From: CAWGHZ01 sp963822575
GTDB taxonomy: Bacteria > Pseudomonadota > Alphaproteobacteria > MPNO01 > DASWLB01
Length of the DNA stretch: 64,000 bases
Direction: 5' to 3'
Assembly (NCBI GenBank): GCA_963822575.1
Contig: CAWGHZ010000007.1
Location: 124,001-188,000 of the forward strand
Shown here: in pieces, positions 43,791 to 51,103 of the stretch
Layout of the letters: each line of letters starts with the position of its first letter
Numbering within the stretch: position 1 is the first letter of the stretch
Translations under genes and position numbers: made by a program
Notes under the pieces: generated by a model
Seen by the model: the letters and a program-made list of their open reading frames with translations, nothing else
Told to the model about the DNA's origin: nothing
The model's database searches: none

Positions 43791-44836
43791 CGGATCGGCG
43801 GCAGCGGTCCGCGGGACACCGCCGCGCCATTTGGCGGATTGACGGGCGCACGCGCGGTCGCAATCGGTGCGCCGGACGGCGGCGCCATCGGGTTCGCGGG
43901 TTCGGGCGCGGCGCTCGACACCGTCTCCGGCTGCTTGCCGGGCAGCACCACCACGCGCGTGCCGACCTGCACGCGATCGTAAAGATCCTCGATATCCCCG
44001 TTGAGCAGCCGGATGCAGCCGGACGACACAGTCTTGCCGATGGTCGAGGGCTGGTTGGTGCCGTGGATACGGTAGAGCGTGTGGCCGAGATAGAGCGCGC
44101 GCGCGCCGAGCGGATTACCCGGGCCGCCCGCCATCATGCGCGGCAGATAAGGCTGACGCTCGATCATCTCCGGCGGCGGAAACCAGTCCGGCCATTCCTT
44201 CATCCTGGAGACACGCTCGTTGCCCGCCCAAGTGAAGCCTTCGCGGCCGACACCGATGCCATAACGCAGCGCCTGGCCGCGGCCGAGCACCAGATAGAGA
44301 TAAGTGTGCGACGTATCGACGATGATGGTGCCGGGCGGCTCCTTGGTCGAATAGTCCACCAGCTGGCGCTTGAGATTGGCTGGCAGGTCCTTGGGCTGGC
44401 CGGTCTCCGGCTGATCTTCCGGCGGCAGCTGCATGACGCTTGCGTTGCCTTGCGGCGCGGCCTGTTGCGGCGTCGCCGGCGACGCTGCGCCGATCGCGCC
44501 CGGCGGGCGGACCGCATTAGGGTCGGCATTGGCGGCCGGAGCCCGCGCGCCTTGTTGCGGTTGCGGCTGCGCCGGCATCCCGGTGGCCGGACCATAACCG
44601 GACTGCGGCACCGAGGCCTGCTCTTCCGGCTGCAACGGCTGCGGCGCACCCGGCGCTCTGTCGGCCTGCCCCTGCTGTTGCTCCCGGCTCATGGCGGGCG
44701 GCGGCAGATTTTGCTGATCGATGCGGTTTGAATCCCGGAAATACTGCGCCGGGGTACCCTGCGCGGCGGCGGGCGCCGGGACCAGGAACGCTATCATCGG
44801 CAGCGCCAGCAGCATTGCAGCGAAAATTCGAGTCAT
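43787..44836 (-). CDS. L,D-transpeptidase (YkuD/ErfK family)
   Basis: The 349-residue protein has a signal peptide (IFAAMLLALPMIAFLVPAPAAAQ), a long Pro/Gln/Ala-rich linker of roughly 110 residues, and a YkuD domain. The domain contains TYLYLVLGRGQALRYGIGVGREG, the catalytic His in IHGTNQPSTIG and the Cys in SSGCIRLLNGDIEDLY. A second Pro/Ala-rich tail follows. It cross-links or attaches proteins to peptidoglycan in the periplasm. The ATG at 44836 starts the signal peptide; the longer upstream frame is not needed. Its end overlaps the pdxA-like gene end by four bases (convergent). Confidence 0.88.
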   Translation of the reverse strand: MTRIFAAMLLALPMIAFLVPAPAAAQGTPAQYFRDSNRIDQQNLPPPAMSREQQQGQADRAPGAPQPLQPEEQASVPQSGYGPATGMPAQPQPQQGARAPAANADPNAVRPPGAIGAASPATPQQAAPQGNASVMQLPPEDQPETGQPKDLPANLKRQLVDYSTKEPPGTIIVDTSHTYLYLVLGRGQALRYGIGVGREGFTWAGNERVSRMKEWPDWFPPPEMIERQPYLPRMMAGGPGNPLGARALYLGHTLYRIHGTNQPSTIGKTVSSGCIRLLNGDIEDLYDRVQVGTRVVVLPGKQPETVSSAAPEPANPMAPPSGAPIATARAPVNPPNGAAVSRGPLPPIR

Positions 44837-44982
44837 CCACCCACCTTTGACGGACCGGGCCGTCAACCCTGCGAATCCGCATGTTGTGTTGCCCTCAGAT
44901 GAAGGCACATTCAAGACCATGTGCCCCCCTGCTTAATGCCAAGTTGCTTGGGCGCGCATCAACTTTTCTTGTCAGCCTTTCA

Positions 44983-45366
44983 TCAGCCTTTCTTGGCTTC
45001 CGCCGCCAGCACCTGTTTGGCCACGCGGTGGGCATCGACCGCGGCCGGAAAGCCGCAATAGACCGCGATTTGCCGCAAGATTGCGGAGAGTTCCGCGGGC
45101 GTGAGGCCGTTGCGCAGCGCGCCACGAAAATGCGCCTCGAATTCATGCATGCGGCCGAGGCAGGCGATCATGCCGAGATTGAGGATTGAGCGCTCGCGCG
45201 GCTTGAGCGCATCGTCGCCCCACACGGAACCCCAGCAATATTCCGTGAGCAGTTCCTGGAATTGCCGGTTGAAGTCGTCGGTATTGGCGACGGCGCGGTC
45301 GACATATTCATCGCCCAGCACCTTGCGGCGCATCGTCATGCCGCGGTCGTAGACTGCTTTGTCCAT
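44983..45366 (-). CDS. Carboxymuconolactone decarboxylase family protein (PcaC-like)
   Basis: The 127-residue protein has the alpha-helical AhpD/CMD fold: RRKVLGDEYVDRAVANTDDFNRQFQELLTEYCWGSVWG, then KPRERSILNLGMIACLGRMHEFEAHFRGALRNGLTPAELSAILRQIAVYCGFPA. These segments match the PcaC branch (gamma-carboxymuconolactone decarboxylase), which acts in the protocatechuate branch of the beta-ketoadipate pathway. The CxxC of peroxidase-type AhpD is absent. No other pca gene is adjacent. It is divergent from the PhzS-like monooxygenase gene (83-base gap) and fits the aromatic theme of the region. The ATG at 45366 is preceded by GGAGG. Confidence 0.82.
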   Translation of the reverse strand: MDKAVYDRGMTMRRKVLGDEYVDRAVANTDDFNRQFQELLTEYCWGSVWGDDALKPRERSILNLGMIACLGRMHEFEAHFRGALRNGLTPAELSAILRQIAVYCGFPAAVDAHRVAKQVLAAEAKKG

Positions 45367-45449
45367 GGTTTCCTCCCGTTTTGACGGCACACCCCGCCGG
45401 TTCGCACCCATGTTGACAGAGTTTCACCGATTTCGTCCATTGCCGCGCC

Positions 45450-46691
45450 ATGAAGGTAGCCATTGTCGGCGGCGGGATTTGCGGGCTCTCGCTCGCGCTG
45501 CATCTGCATCAACGCGGCATCGAGGCCAGCGTTTATGAACGCGCGCCCGAGATCAAAGAACTCGGCGTCGGTATCACGCTGCTGCCGCACGCCATGCGCG
45601 AATTCAGCGCGCTCGGCCTCGACAAAATCCTGCTCGCCGCCGGCATCGAGAACCGCGAGAGCCGTTTCTTCAACCGCTTCGGACAACTGATCTACAAGGA
45701 GGAGCGCGGCAAGTTCGCCGGTTATCAATATCCCGAAGTCGGCATTCACCGCGGCCGGCTGCATGTGCTGCTGCATGAGGCGGCGCGCGAGCGGCTTGGG
45801 CCCGACGCCATTCGCACCGATTATGACTGCACCGGCGTCGAGCAGGATGAGCGCTCCGCCACCGCGCATTTCCGCCAAACCTCCAGCGGCCGCGCCCGCG
45901 ACAGCGTGCAAGCCGACATCGTCGTCGCCTGCGACGGCATCAACTCGGCGATTCGGCGGCAGTTCTATCCGCAGGACAAGGTCGTCTTCGCCGGCATCAA
46001 CACCTGGCGCGGCGTGACCCGGCGCAAGCCGATTTTGGGCGGACGCACGTATATGCGCGTCGGCTCGATCCTGACCGGCAAGATCGTGATCTACCCGATC
46101 ATCGATAATGTCGACGGCGACGGTAATCAGCTCATCAACTGGATGGCCGAGATCAAGCGCGACACCACCGAGCAGAACGACTGGAACAAGCCCGGCGATC
46201 TTACCGATTTCTTCCCGCTCTATGAGAGCTGGCGCTTTCCCTGGCTCGACGTGGCGCAGATGATCCGCGACGCCGACCAGATCCTGGAATATCCGATGGT
46301 CGACAAGGATCCGGTCGGGCAATGGACCTTCGGCCGCGTGACGTTCGCCGGCGACGCCGCGCATCCGATGTATCCGCGCGGTTCCAACGGCGCGGCGCAG
46401 GCCGTGATCGACGCCCGCACGCTGGCCGACTTCCTGCGCTCGAGTTCCGACCCGCGCGAGGCACTCGGCGCCTATGAAGCGGCGCGCCTCGGCCCCACGG
46501 CGCAAGTCGTACGCACCAACCGCGAGCACGCCCCGGATTTCATCAATATCCGGGTCGAGCAACTGGTCGGCGACAAACCGTTCGACGATCTCGACAAGTA
46601 CATCACGCAGGACGAACTGCGCGCGCTCTCCGAGAGCTATAAGCGCGTTGCCGGTTTTACCCTTGCCGATGTGGGCGCCGGCCGATCTTAA
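45450..46691 (+). CDS. FAD-dependent monooxygenase, PhzS-like
   Basis: The 413-residue flavoprotein hydroxylase starts with GGGICGLSLALHLHQRG and has the same blocks as the paralogue at 11204-12439: LGVGITLLPHAMRE, GIHRGRLHVLLHEA, VVACDGINSAIRR, INTWRGVTRRKPILGG and FAGDAAHPMYPRGSNGAAQAV. Both are related to PhzS and salicylate-hydroxylase-type enzymes, so an aromatic ring hydroxylation is likely. It lies beside the PcaC-like gene and downstream of the Rieske/PdxA pair. The start is the ATG at 45450. A typical length and intact frame suggest a functional enzyme; the substrate is unknown. Confidence 0.87.
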   Translation: MKVAIVGGGICGLSLALHLHQRGIEASVYERAPEIKELGVGITLLPHAMREFSALGLDKILLAAGIENRESRFFNRFGQLIYKEERGKFAGYQYPEVGIHRGRLHVLLHEAARERLGPDAIRTDYDCTGVEQDERSATAHFRQTSSGRARDSVQADIVVACDGINSAIRRQFYPQDKVVFAGINTWRGVTRRKPILGGRTYMRVGSILTGKIVIYPIIDNVDGDGNQLINWMAEIKRDTTEQNDWNKPGDLTDFFPLYESWRFPWLDVAQMIRDADQILEYPMVDKDPVGQWTFGRVTFAGDAAHPMYPRGSNGAAQAVIDARTLADFLRSSSDPREALGAYEAARLGPTAQVVRTNREHAPDFINIRVEQLVGDKPFDDLDKYITQDELRALSESYKRVAGFTLADVGAGRS

Positions 46692-46901
46692 GCCGCCCAA
46701 TCAAGGCGCGCCGGAACTCGCCGTCCCTGCCGCCCGGCGATTTGCCAAACTGCAATAATTCAATAGGTTAGGCGCTGTTTTGTGCCGCTATTGCCCGGTT
46801 TGGCCGGTTCTCCTTAAGCACAGGAATCCCCGACCTGATGCGTTCATTTGACAGGCCAAAGACTACAATGGACGGGATTTCCGGATGGCGAATGCCCTTG
46901 G

Positions 46902-47444
46902 ATGGATGACAGCGACGAAGCGCTCATGGCCCGGGTCGCGCGCGGCGACGAGCCAGCGTTCCGCGCGCTTGCGCGCCGCCATCTTCCGGTCATGGTCGGG
47001 CTTGCCCGGCGCATACTCGGCAACGCCGCCGATGCCGAGGACGTGGCGCAGGAAGCCATGTTGCGGGTCTGGGTGCATGCGCCGCGCTGGCAGCCGCTGG
47101 CTTTGTTCCGCACCTGGCTCACGCGCGTTACGGTCAATCTCTGTCTCGACCGCAAGCGGCGCGCGCCATGGGTCGAGCTGGAGGCGGCCGGCGAGATCGT
47201 CGACCCGGCGCTCGGGCCCGGCGAGCTGGCCGAACGCGGCGAGCGCGAACGCCTGGTTGCAGAGGCCATCGCAAAACTGCCCGACCGGCAGCGCGTTGCC
47301 ATCGTGCTCACTTACAGCGAGGGCATGAGCAATGGGCAAGTGGCGGAAGCACTTGGCACCTCAGTGTCGGCGGTTGAGACTTTGCTGGTGCGCGGCAAAC
47401 AGAACCTGCGCCGCGCGCTGAATGATGTGATCGACGAGGACTAG
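46902..47444 (+). CDS. ECF-type RNA polymerase sigma factor
   Basis: The 180-residue protein has sigma region 2 (FRALARRHLPVMVGLARRILGNAADAEDVAQEAMLRVW, with the DAEDVAQE core) and region 4 (AIAKLPDRQRVAIVLTYSEGMSNGQVAEALGTSVSAVETLLVRGKQNLRRAL). It heads an apparent six- or seven-gene unit: a single-pass protein, a periplasmic sensor and a complete RND efflux system follow. The spacing to the next gene is three bases. The arrangement recalls CnrH/CnrYX, where the sigma factor is held by an anti-sigma complex until metal binds. The start ATG at 46902 is chosen from family length; the promoter could not be identified. Confidence 0.88.
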   Translation: MDDSDEALMARVARGDEPAFRALARRHLPVMVGLARRILGNAADAEDVAQEAMLRVWVHAPRWQPLALFRTWLTRVTVNLCLDRKRRAPWVELEAAGEIVDPALGPGELAERGERERLVAEAIAKLPDRQRVAIVLTYSEGMSNGQVAEALGTSVSAVETLLVRGKQNLRRALNDVIDED

Positions 47445-47447
47445 GGT

Positions 47448-47798
47448 ATGAACGAGAAACAGTTTGAAAGCTTGCTGAAGAGCGCGCTCAAGCGCGAGCG
47501 CCGCGCGCCGCCGGACGACGAAGCGGCGGCTGCGCGCGTCTTGGCGCGGCTGTCGAGCCTGCCACGGCAGAAAATGCCGTTCTGGCGCTGGCCGTCCGAA
47601 TTGCTCAACTGGGACTTCGCGCCGGCCTGGCCGCGCATGGCGGCGCTGGCCGGTTGCGCCGTGCTCGGCTTCGCCATCGGCATTGCTGGCATCGACCGCC
47701 GATTCGACCGGTTCGACGAAGGCTTTACGTTGAGCCGCAGCGCCGATCTTGGCGCCATCGTGTTCGAGCCGGAAACCTTGACAGGAGCGCGGCCATGA
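47448..47798 (+). CDS. Small single-pass membrane protein, probable anti-sigma factor
   Basis: The 116-residue protein has a charged cytoplasmic N-terminus (MNEKQFESLLKSALKRERRAPPDDEAAAARVLARLSSLP), one transmembrane helix at about 65-82 (MAALAGCAVLGFAIGIAG) and a short periplasmic end. The layout is that of a CnrY-type anti-sigma factor, though I see no zinc-binding HxxxCxxC motif of ZAS proteins. It lies three bases after the ECF sigma gene, and its stop overlaps the start of the periplasmic sensor gene (ATGA). The function is inferred from position and topology, not from a recognised domain. Confidence 0.7.
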   Translation: MNEKQFESLLKSALKRERRAPPDDEAAAARVLARLSSLPRQKMPFWRWPSELLNWDFAPAWPRMAALAGCAVLGFAIGIAGIDRRFDRFDEGFTLSRSADLGAIVFEPETLTGARP

Positions 47799-48274
47799 GC
47801 GTCGCCTTCGCGCCCTCGACCCTGACGCGCGGCTCGTCGCGCTGGCTGTTGCTTGCCTCGCTCGCGCTCAATTTGTTCTTCATCGGCGCGGCGATTGCAA
47901 TCGCCGTCCGTGGGCCACCGCCGAGGACCTGGGACCGCGACGTGTTCGTGCGGGTCGAACGGCTGGCCGCCACTTTGCCGCCGGCCGACGCCGATATCGT
48001 CCGCAAGCAGATGCAGGCGCATCACGACGCCATCGCGGAGGCGCAAAGCAAGTATCATGCGGCGCGCGAGGAAATCCGCGAAACCCTGCGCCAGGACCCC
48101 TTCAAGGTCGAGGATATGCGGGCGGCCATGGCCAAGACCCGGGCGGCGCGGCAGACCTACGATCAGATCATCCAGGGCGTCTTCGCCGACGCCGCGACGC
48201 AAATGACATCCGCCGGACGGCATGCGCTGGCCGATTGGCGGTCCAAACGCAAATCGACGGGTAGTCGGCAGTAA
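47795..48274 (+). CDS. Periplasmic heavy-metal sensor (CnrX/ZraP-like)
   Basis: The 159-residue protein has an N-terminal membrane anchor (residues 18-38, WLLLASLALNLFFIGAAIAIAV) and a long helical periplasmic domain with VRKQMQAHHDAIAEAQSKYHAAREEIRETLRQDPF and a SAGRHALADWR end. This is the Metal_resist/CnrX-ZraP superfamily pattern, and the HH pair in the first helix could bind metal. It is translationally coupled to the anti-sigma-like gene by an ATGA overlap. Together with the ECF sigma gene it could form a sigma/anti-sigma/sensor module controlling the efflux genes that follow. The bound metal or signal is unknown. Confidence 0.78.
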   Translation: MSVAFAPSTLTRGSSRWLLLASLALNLFFIGAAIAIAVRGPPPRTWDRDVFVRVERLAATLPPADADIVRKQMQAHHDAIAEAQSKYHAAREEIRETLRQDPFKVEDMRAAMAKTRAARQTYDQIIQGVFADAATQMTSAGRHALADWRSKRKSTGSRQ

Positions 48275-48330
48275 TTCCGGGTATGTTCCAAGTGATTCTC
48301 AAGATTTCGCGAGGCTTGGAACTGGTCGGA

Positions 48331-49815
48331 ATGAATAGCGATCCAAACGGATCGGGGCGCGTAAAGAAACGACAGACGCGTAAAGTTGTGACCATGTTCT
48401 GTGCTCTCAGTCTGACGGTGCCCCTCGGAGGCTGCCTGCTCAACGGCGAAACGCCGGAGCCTGGCCTTGCGCTTGCGCGCTTCTATACGCAGGGGCCCCG
48501 CAATCCGCGCGTGGCCCACGCCGCGCTGCCGCCGCTCGACTGGTGGCGGAAATTCCGCTCGCGCGAATTAACCGCGATCGTCGATCAGGCGCGCCAATCC
48601 AATCTCGACATTGCCGCCGCTGTCGCCCGCATCGTGCAGGCCGACGCGCAGGCCCGCGTCACCGGCGCGGCGCTTTTGCCGCTGGTCGACCTTGGCGGCA
48701 ACGCCAGCCATTCGCGCTCGTCGCAGAGCACGGCAAGCGGCGGGGTGTCGAGCAGCGGCTCGGAGCGCGACCTGTTGTCGGCATCGCTATCGGCCAGCTA
48801 CGAAATCGACTTCTGGGGCAAGAACCGGTCGACGGTGCGGGCTGCGGAAGAAACCGCGGTCGCCAGCCGCTACGACCGCGAGGTGATCGGCCTCTCCACG
48901 GTCGCCGCCGCCGCCAATGCCTATTTCCAGGTGCTGGCCGCGCAGGACCGCTTGCGCGTGGCGCGCGAAAATCTCGTCGCCGCACAACGCGTGCTCGATC
49001 TGATCAATCAGCGGCTGAAAGCCGGCACCGCCTCCTCGCTCGAAGTCTCCGAGCAGCAGAGCGTGGTCAATACCCAGCGCGCCTCCATTCCGCCGCTGCA
49101 GCAGATCGTGACGCAGAACCGCAACGCGCTCGCGGTGCTGATGGGACGTTCGCCGGAATTCGTGCGCGTGCGCGGCGGCTCGTTGCGCGCCATCGCCATC
49201 CCGCGCGTGACGCCGGGTCTGCCGTCCGAATTGTTGGCGCAGCGCCCCGATATCCGCGAAGCCGAGGCGCAACTCGCCGCCGCCAACGCCAATGTGGCGA
49301 ACGCGCGCGCGCAGTTCCTGCCCTCGATCACGCTCACCGGCGAAGGCGGCTACCAGAGCGCGGTGCTGAAGACGCTGCTGCGGCCGGAGTCGGCGTTTTA
49401 TTCGCTGGCCGCCGGGCTGACGCAGCCGATCTTCGAGGGCGGCCGCCTGCTCGGCAATCTCGATCTGCAGAAGGGCCGCCAGGACGAGTTGCTGCAGAAC
49501 TACCGTAAGGCGGTGATTTCCGCCTTCTCGGACGTAGAGACCGCGCTCGACGCCATCCGGCAGACCGCGTTGCGCGAGCGGCTGCAGGGCGATGTCGTCA
49601 CCAGTTCACGCCAGGCCTTCCAGATTTCCGAGCAGCGCCTGCGCGAAGGCACCATCGATCTCGTCACCGTGCTGCAAACCCAACAAACGCTGTTCCAGGC
49701 CGAAGACGGGCTGGTGCAGGCGCGGCTCGCACATATCTTGGCGGTGGTGAGCCTTTATCAAGCGCTTGGGGGCGGCTGGCTGCCGAAACCGGTGGAAGCC
49801 TCAAATGCACGGTGA
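48331..49815 (+). CDS. NodT-family outer-membrane efflux lipoprotein
   Basis: The roughly 494-residue protein has a lipoprotein signal (TMFCALSLTVPLGGCLLNG, lipobox Cys) and two outer-membrane efflux (OEP) repeats: VDQARQSNLDIAAAVARIVQADAQARVTGAALLPLVDLGG, SYEIDFWGKN, then AQRVLDLINQRLKAGTASSLEVSEQQS and RPDIREAEAQLAAANANVANARAQFLP. It is a TolC-like channel of the NodT family that partners with RND pumps. The start is uncertain: 48331 is used, but ATGs at 48283 and 48394 are in frame. Its end overlaps the membrane-fusion protein gene by 11 bases. Confidence 0.88.
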   Translation: MNSDPNGSGRVKKRQTRKVVTMFCALSLTVPLGGCLLNGETPEPGLALARFYTQGPRNPRVAHAALPPLDWWRKFRSRELTAIVDQARQSNLDIAAAVARIVQADAQARVTGAALLPLVDLGGNASHSRSSQSTASGGVSSSGSERDLLSASLSASYEIDFWGKNRSTVRAAEETAVASRYDREVIGLSTVAAAANAYFQVLAAQDRLRVARENLVAAQRVLDLINQRLKAGTASSLEVSEQQSVVNTQRASIPPLQQIVTQNRNALAVLMGRSPEFVRVRGGSLRAIAIPRVTPGLPSELLAQRPDIREAEAQLAAANANVANARAQFLPSITLTGEGGYQSAVLKTLLRPESAFYSLAAGLTQPIFEGGRLLGNLDLQKGRQDELLQNYRKAVISAFSDVETALDAIRQTALRERLQGDVVTSSRQAFQISEQRLREGTIDLVTVLQTQQTLFQAEDGLVQARLAHILAVVSLYQALGGGWLPKPVEASNAR

Positions 49816-51103
49816 GTTGCCCAAGGTTGGGGCGAAGTCCAAAAGCCGTACACGCCGCTTTGTGGCGACCGCGCTTGTGCTCATCGCTGTCGCCGGCGCG
49901 CTTTATTACGTTTTTGCTCAATCGACACCGCAGCAGCAACGCCGCAACCGCTTCGCCGCCAGCGGTCCGGTGCCGGTACTGGCCGCAGCCGCGACCCACG
50001 CCGACGTGCCGGTCTATCTTGACGCTGTCGGCACGGTAAAGGCGCTCAATACCGTCACCGTGCGCCCGCAGGTGGACGGCAAGCTGCTCTCGGTCAAATT
50101 CAAGGAAGGCGAGGACGTCAAGAAAGGCGACGTGCTGGCGCGCATCGATCCGACACTCTATCAGGCCCAGTTCGACCAGGCGCGCGCCAAGAAGGCGCAG
50201 GACGAAGCCTTGCTCGGCAACGCCAAGAACGATCTGGAGCGCTACCAGAAACTCGCCGCCAGCAACGCCATCAACAAGCAGCAGGCCGATACCCAGCGCG
50301 CCCTGGTGGCGCAATATACCGCGCAAGTGCAGGCCGATCAGGCGGCGATCGAAAACGTGCAGGCGACGCTGGGCTACACCAATATCGTCGCGCCGATCGC
50401 CGGGCGCACCGGCATCCGTATGGTCGACGAAGGCAATATTGTACATGCCTCCGACAGCAGTTCCGCCATCGTGGTGATCACGCAGCTCAAGCCGATCTCG
50501 GTGCTGTTCAATCTGCCGCAGCAGAATCTGATGCGGGTCAACACGGCATTCGCGCAAGGACCGCTGGCGGTCGACGCCTTGCGCTCCGACAACAACGCCG
50601 TGATCGAGCGCGGCACGCTCACGGTGGTCGACAACCAGGTCGATTCCTCGACCGGCACGGTCAAGCTCAAGGCCGAATTTCCCAACACCGGTCTGCGGCT
50701 GTGGCCGGGCCAGTTCGTCAATGTGCGGCTCTTGATCGACACCTTAAAGCAGGTGGTGGTGATCCCGACCGGCGCGGTGCAGCGCGGGCCGGACGGCACC
50801 TTCGTCTTTGTGGTCAAGGATGACAACACGGCGGCGATGCGGCCGATCGTCGTGCAGAAACAGGACGAGACACAGACGGTGGTGAAGAGCGGCGTTACGC
50901 CGCCCGAGCGCGTGGTCACCACCGGCTTTGCGCGGCTGACCGACGGCGCCAGGGTGTCGGTCGGCGGCGCCGCGGCGCCGGCGGCTGCTCCTGGCGGCAA
51001 ACGCGAGCCCGGTTCGCGTCGGCGCAATCGAGATCCGGCGGCGGTCGGCGCCGGCGGCAATGGGCAGGGGCAACGGGGCGGCAATCGGCAGCCGCGGCAA
51101 TGA
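49805..51103 (+). CDS. RND efflux membrane-fusion (periplasmic adaptor) protein, MdtA-like
   Basis: The 432-residue protein has an N-terminal anchor (FVATALVLIAVAGALYYVFA), a lipoyl-like half (LDAVGTVKALNTVTVRPQVDGKLLSVKFKEGEDVKKGDVLARID), an alpha-helical hairpin and a beta-barrel domain (YTNIVAPIAGRTGIRMVDEGNIVHASDSSSAIVVITQL). This is the MdtA/AcrA-type adaptor linking inner-membrane pump and outer-membrane channel. The C-terminal 40 residues are Gly/Arg/Gln/Asn-rich and not needed for the fold. Start and stop both overlap neighbours (49805-49815 and 51100-51103), so the genes form one operon. Confidence 0.9.
   Translation: MHGELPKVGAKSKSRTRRFVATALVLIAVAGALYYVFAQSTPQQQRRNRFAASGPVPVLAAAATHADVPVYLDAVGTVKALNTVTVRPQVDGKLLSVKFKEGEDVKKGDVLARIDPTLYQAQFDQARAKKAQDEALLGNAKNDLERYQKLAASNAINKQQADTQRALVAQYTAQVQADQAAIENVQATLGYTNIVAPIAGRTGIRMVDEGNIVHASDSSSAIVVITQLKPISVLFNLPQQNLMRVNTAFAQGPLAVDALRSDNNAVIERGTLTVVDNQVDSSTGTVKLKAEFPNTGLRLWPGQFVNVRLLIDTLKQVVVIPTGAVQRGPDGTFVFVVKDDNTAAMRPIVVQKQDETQTVVKSGVTPPERVVTTGFARLTDGARVSVGGAAAPAAAPGGKREPGSRRRNRDPAAVGAGGNGQGQRGGNRQPRQ

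Noticed and set aside
46823..46845. Possible ECF promoter (ggaat ... cgttc) upstream of the sigma gene
   Set aside because: The spacer between ggaat and cgtt is only about 13 bases, shorter than the usual 16-17, so it is not reported as a promoter.
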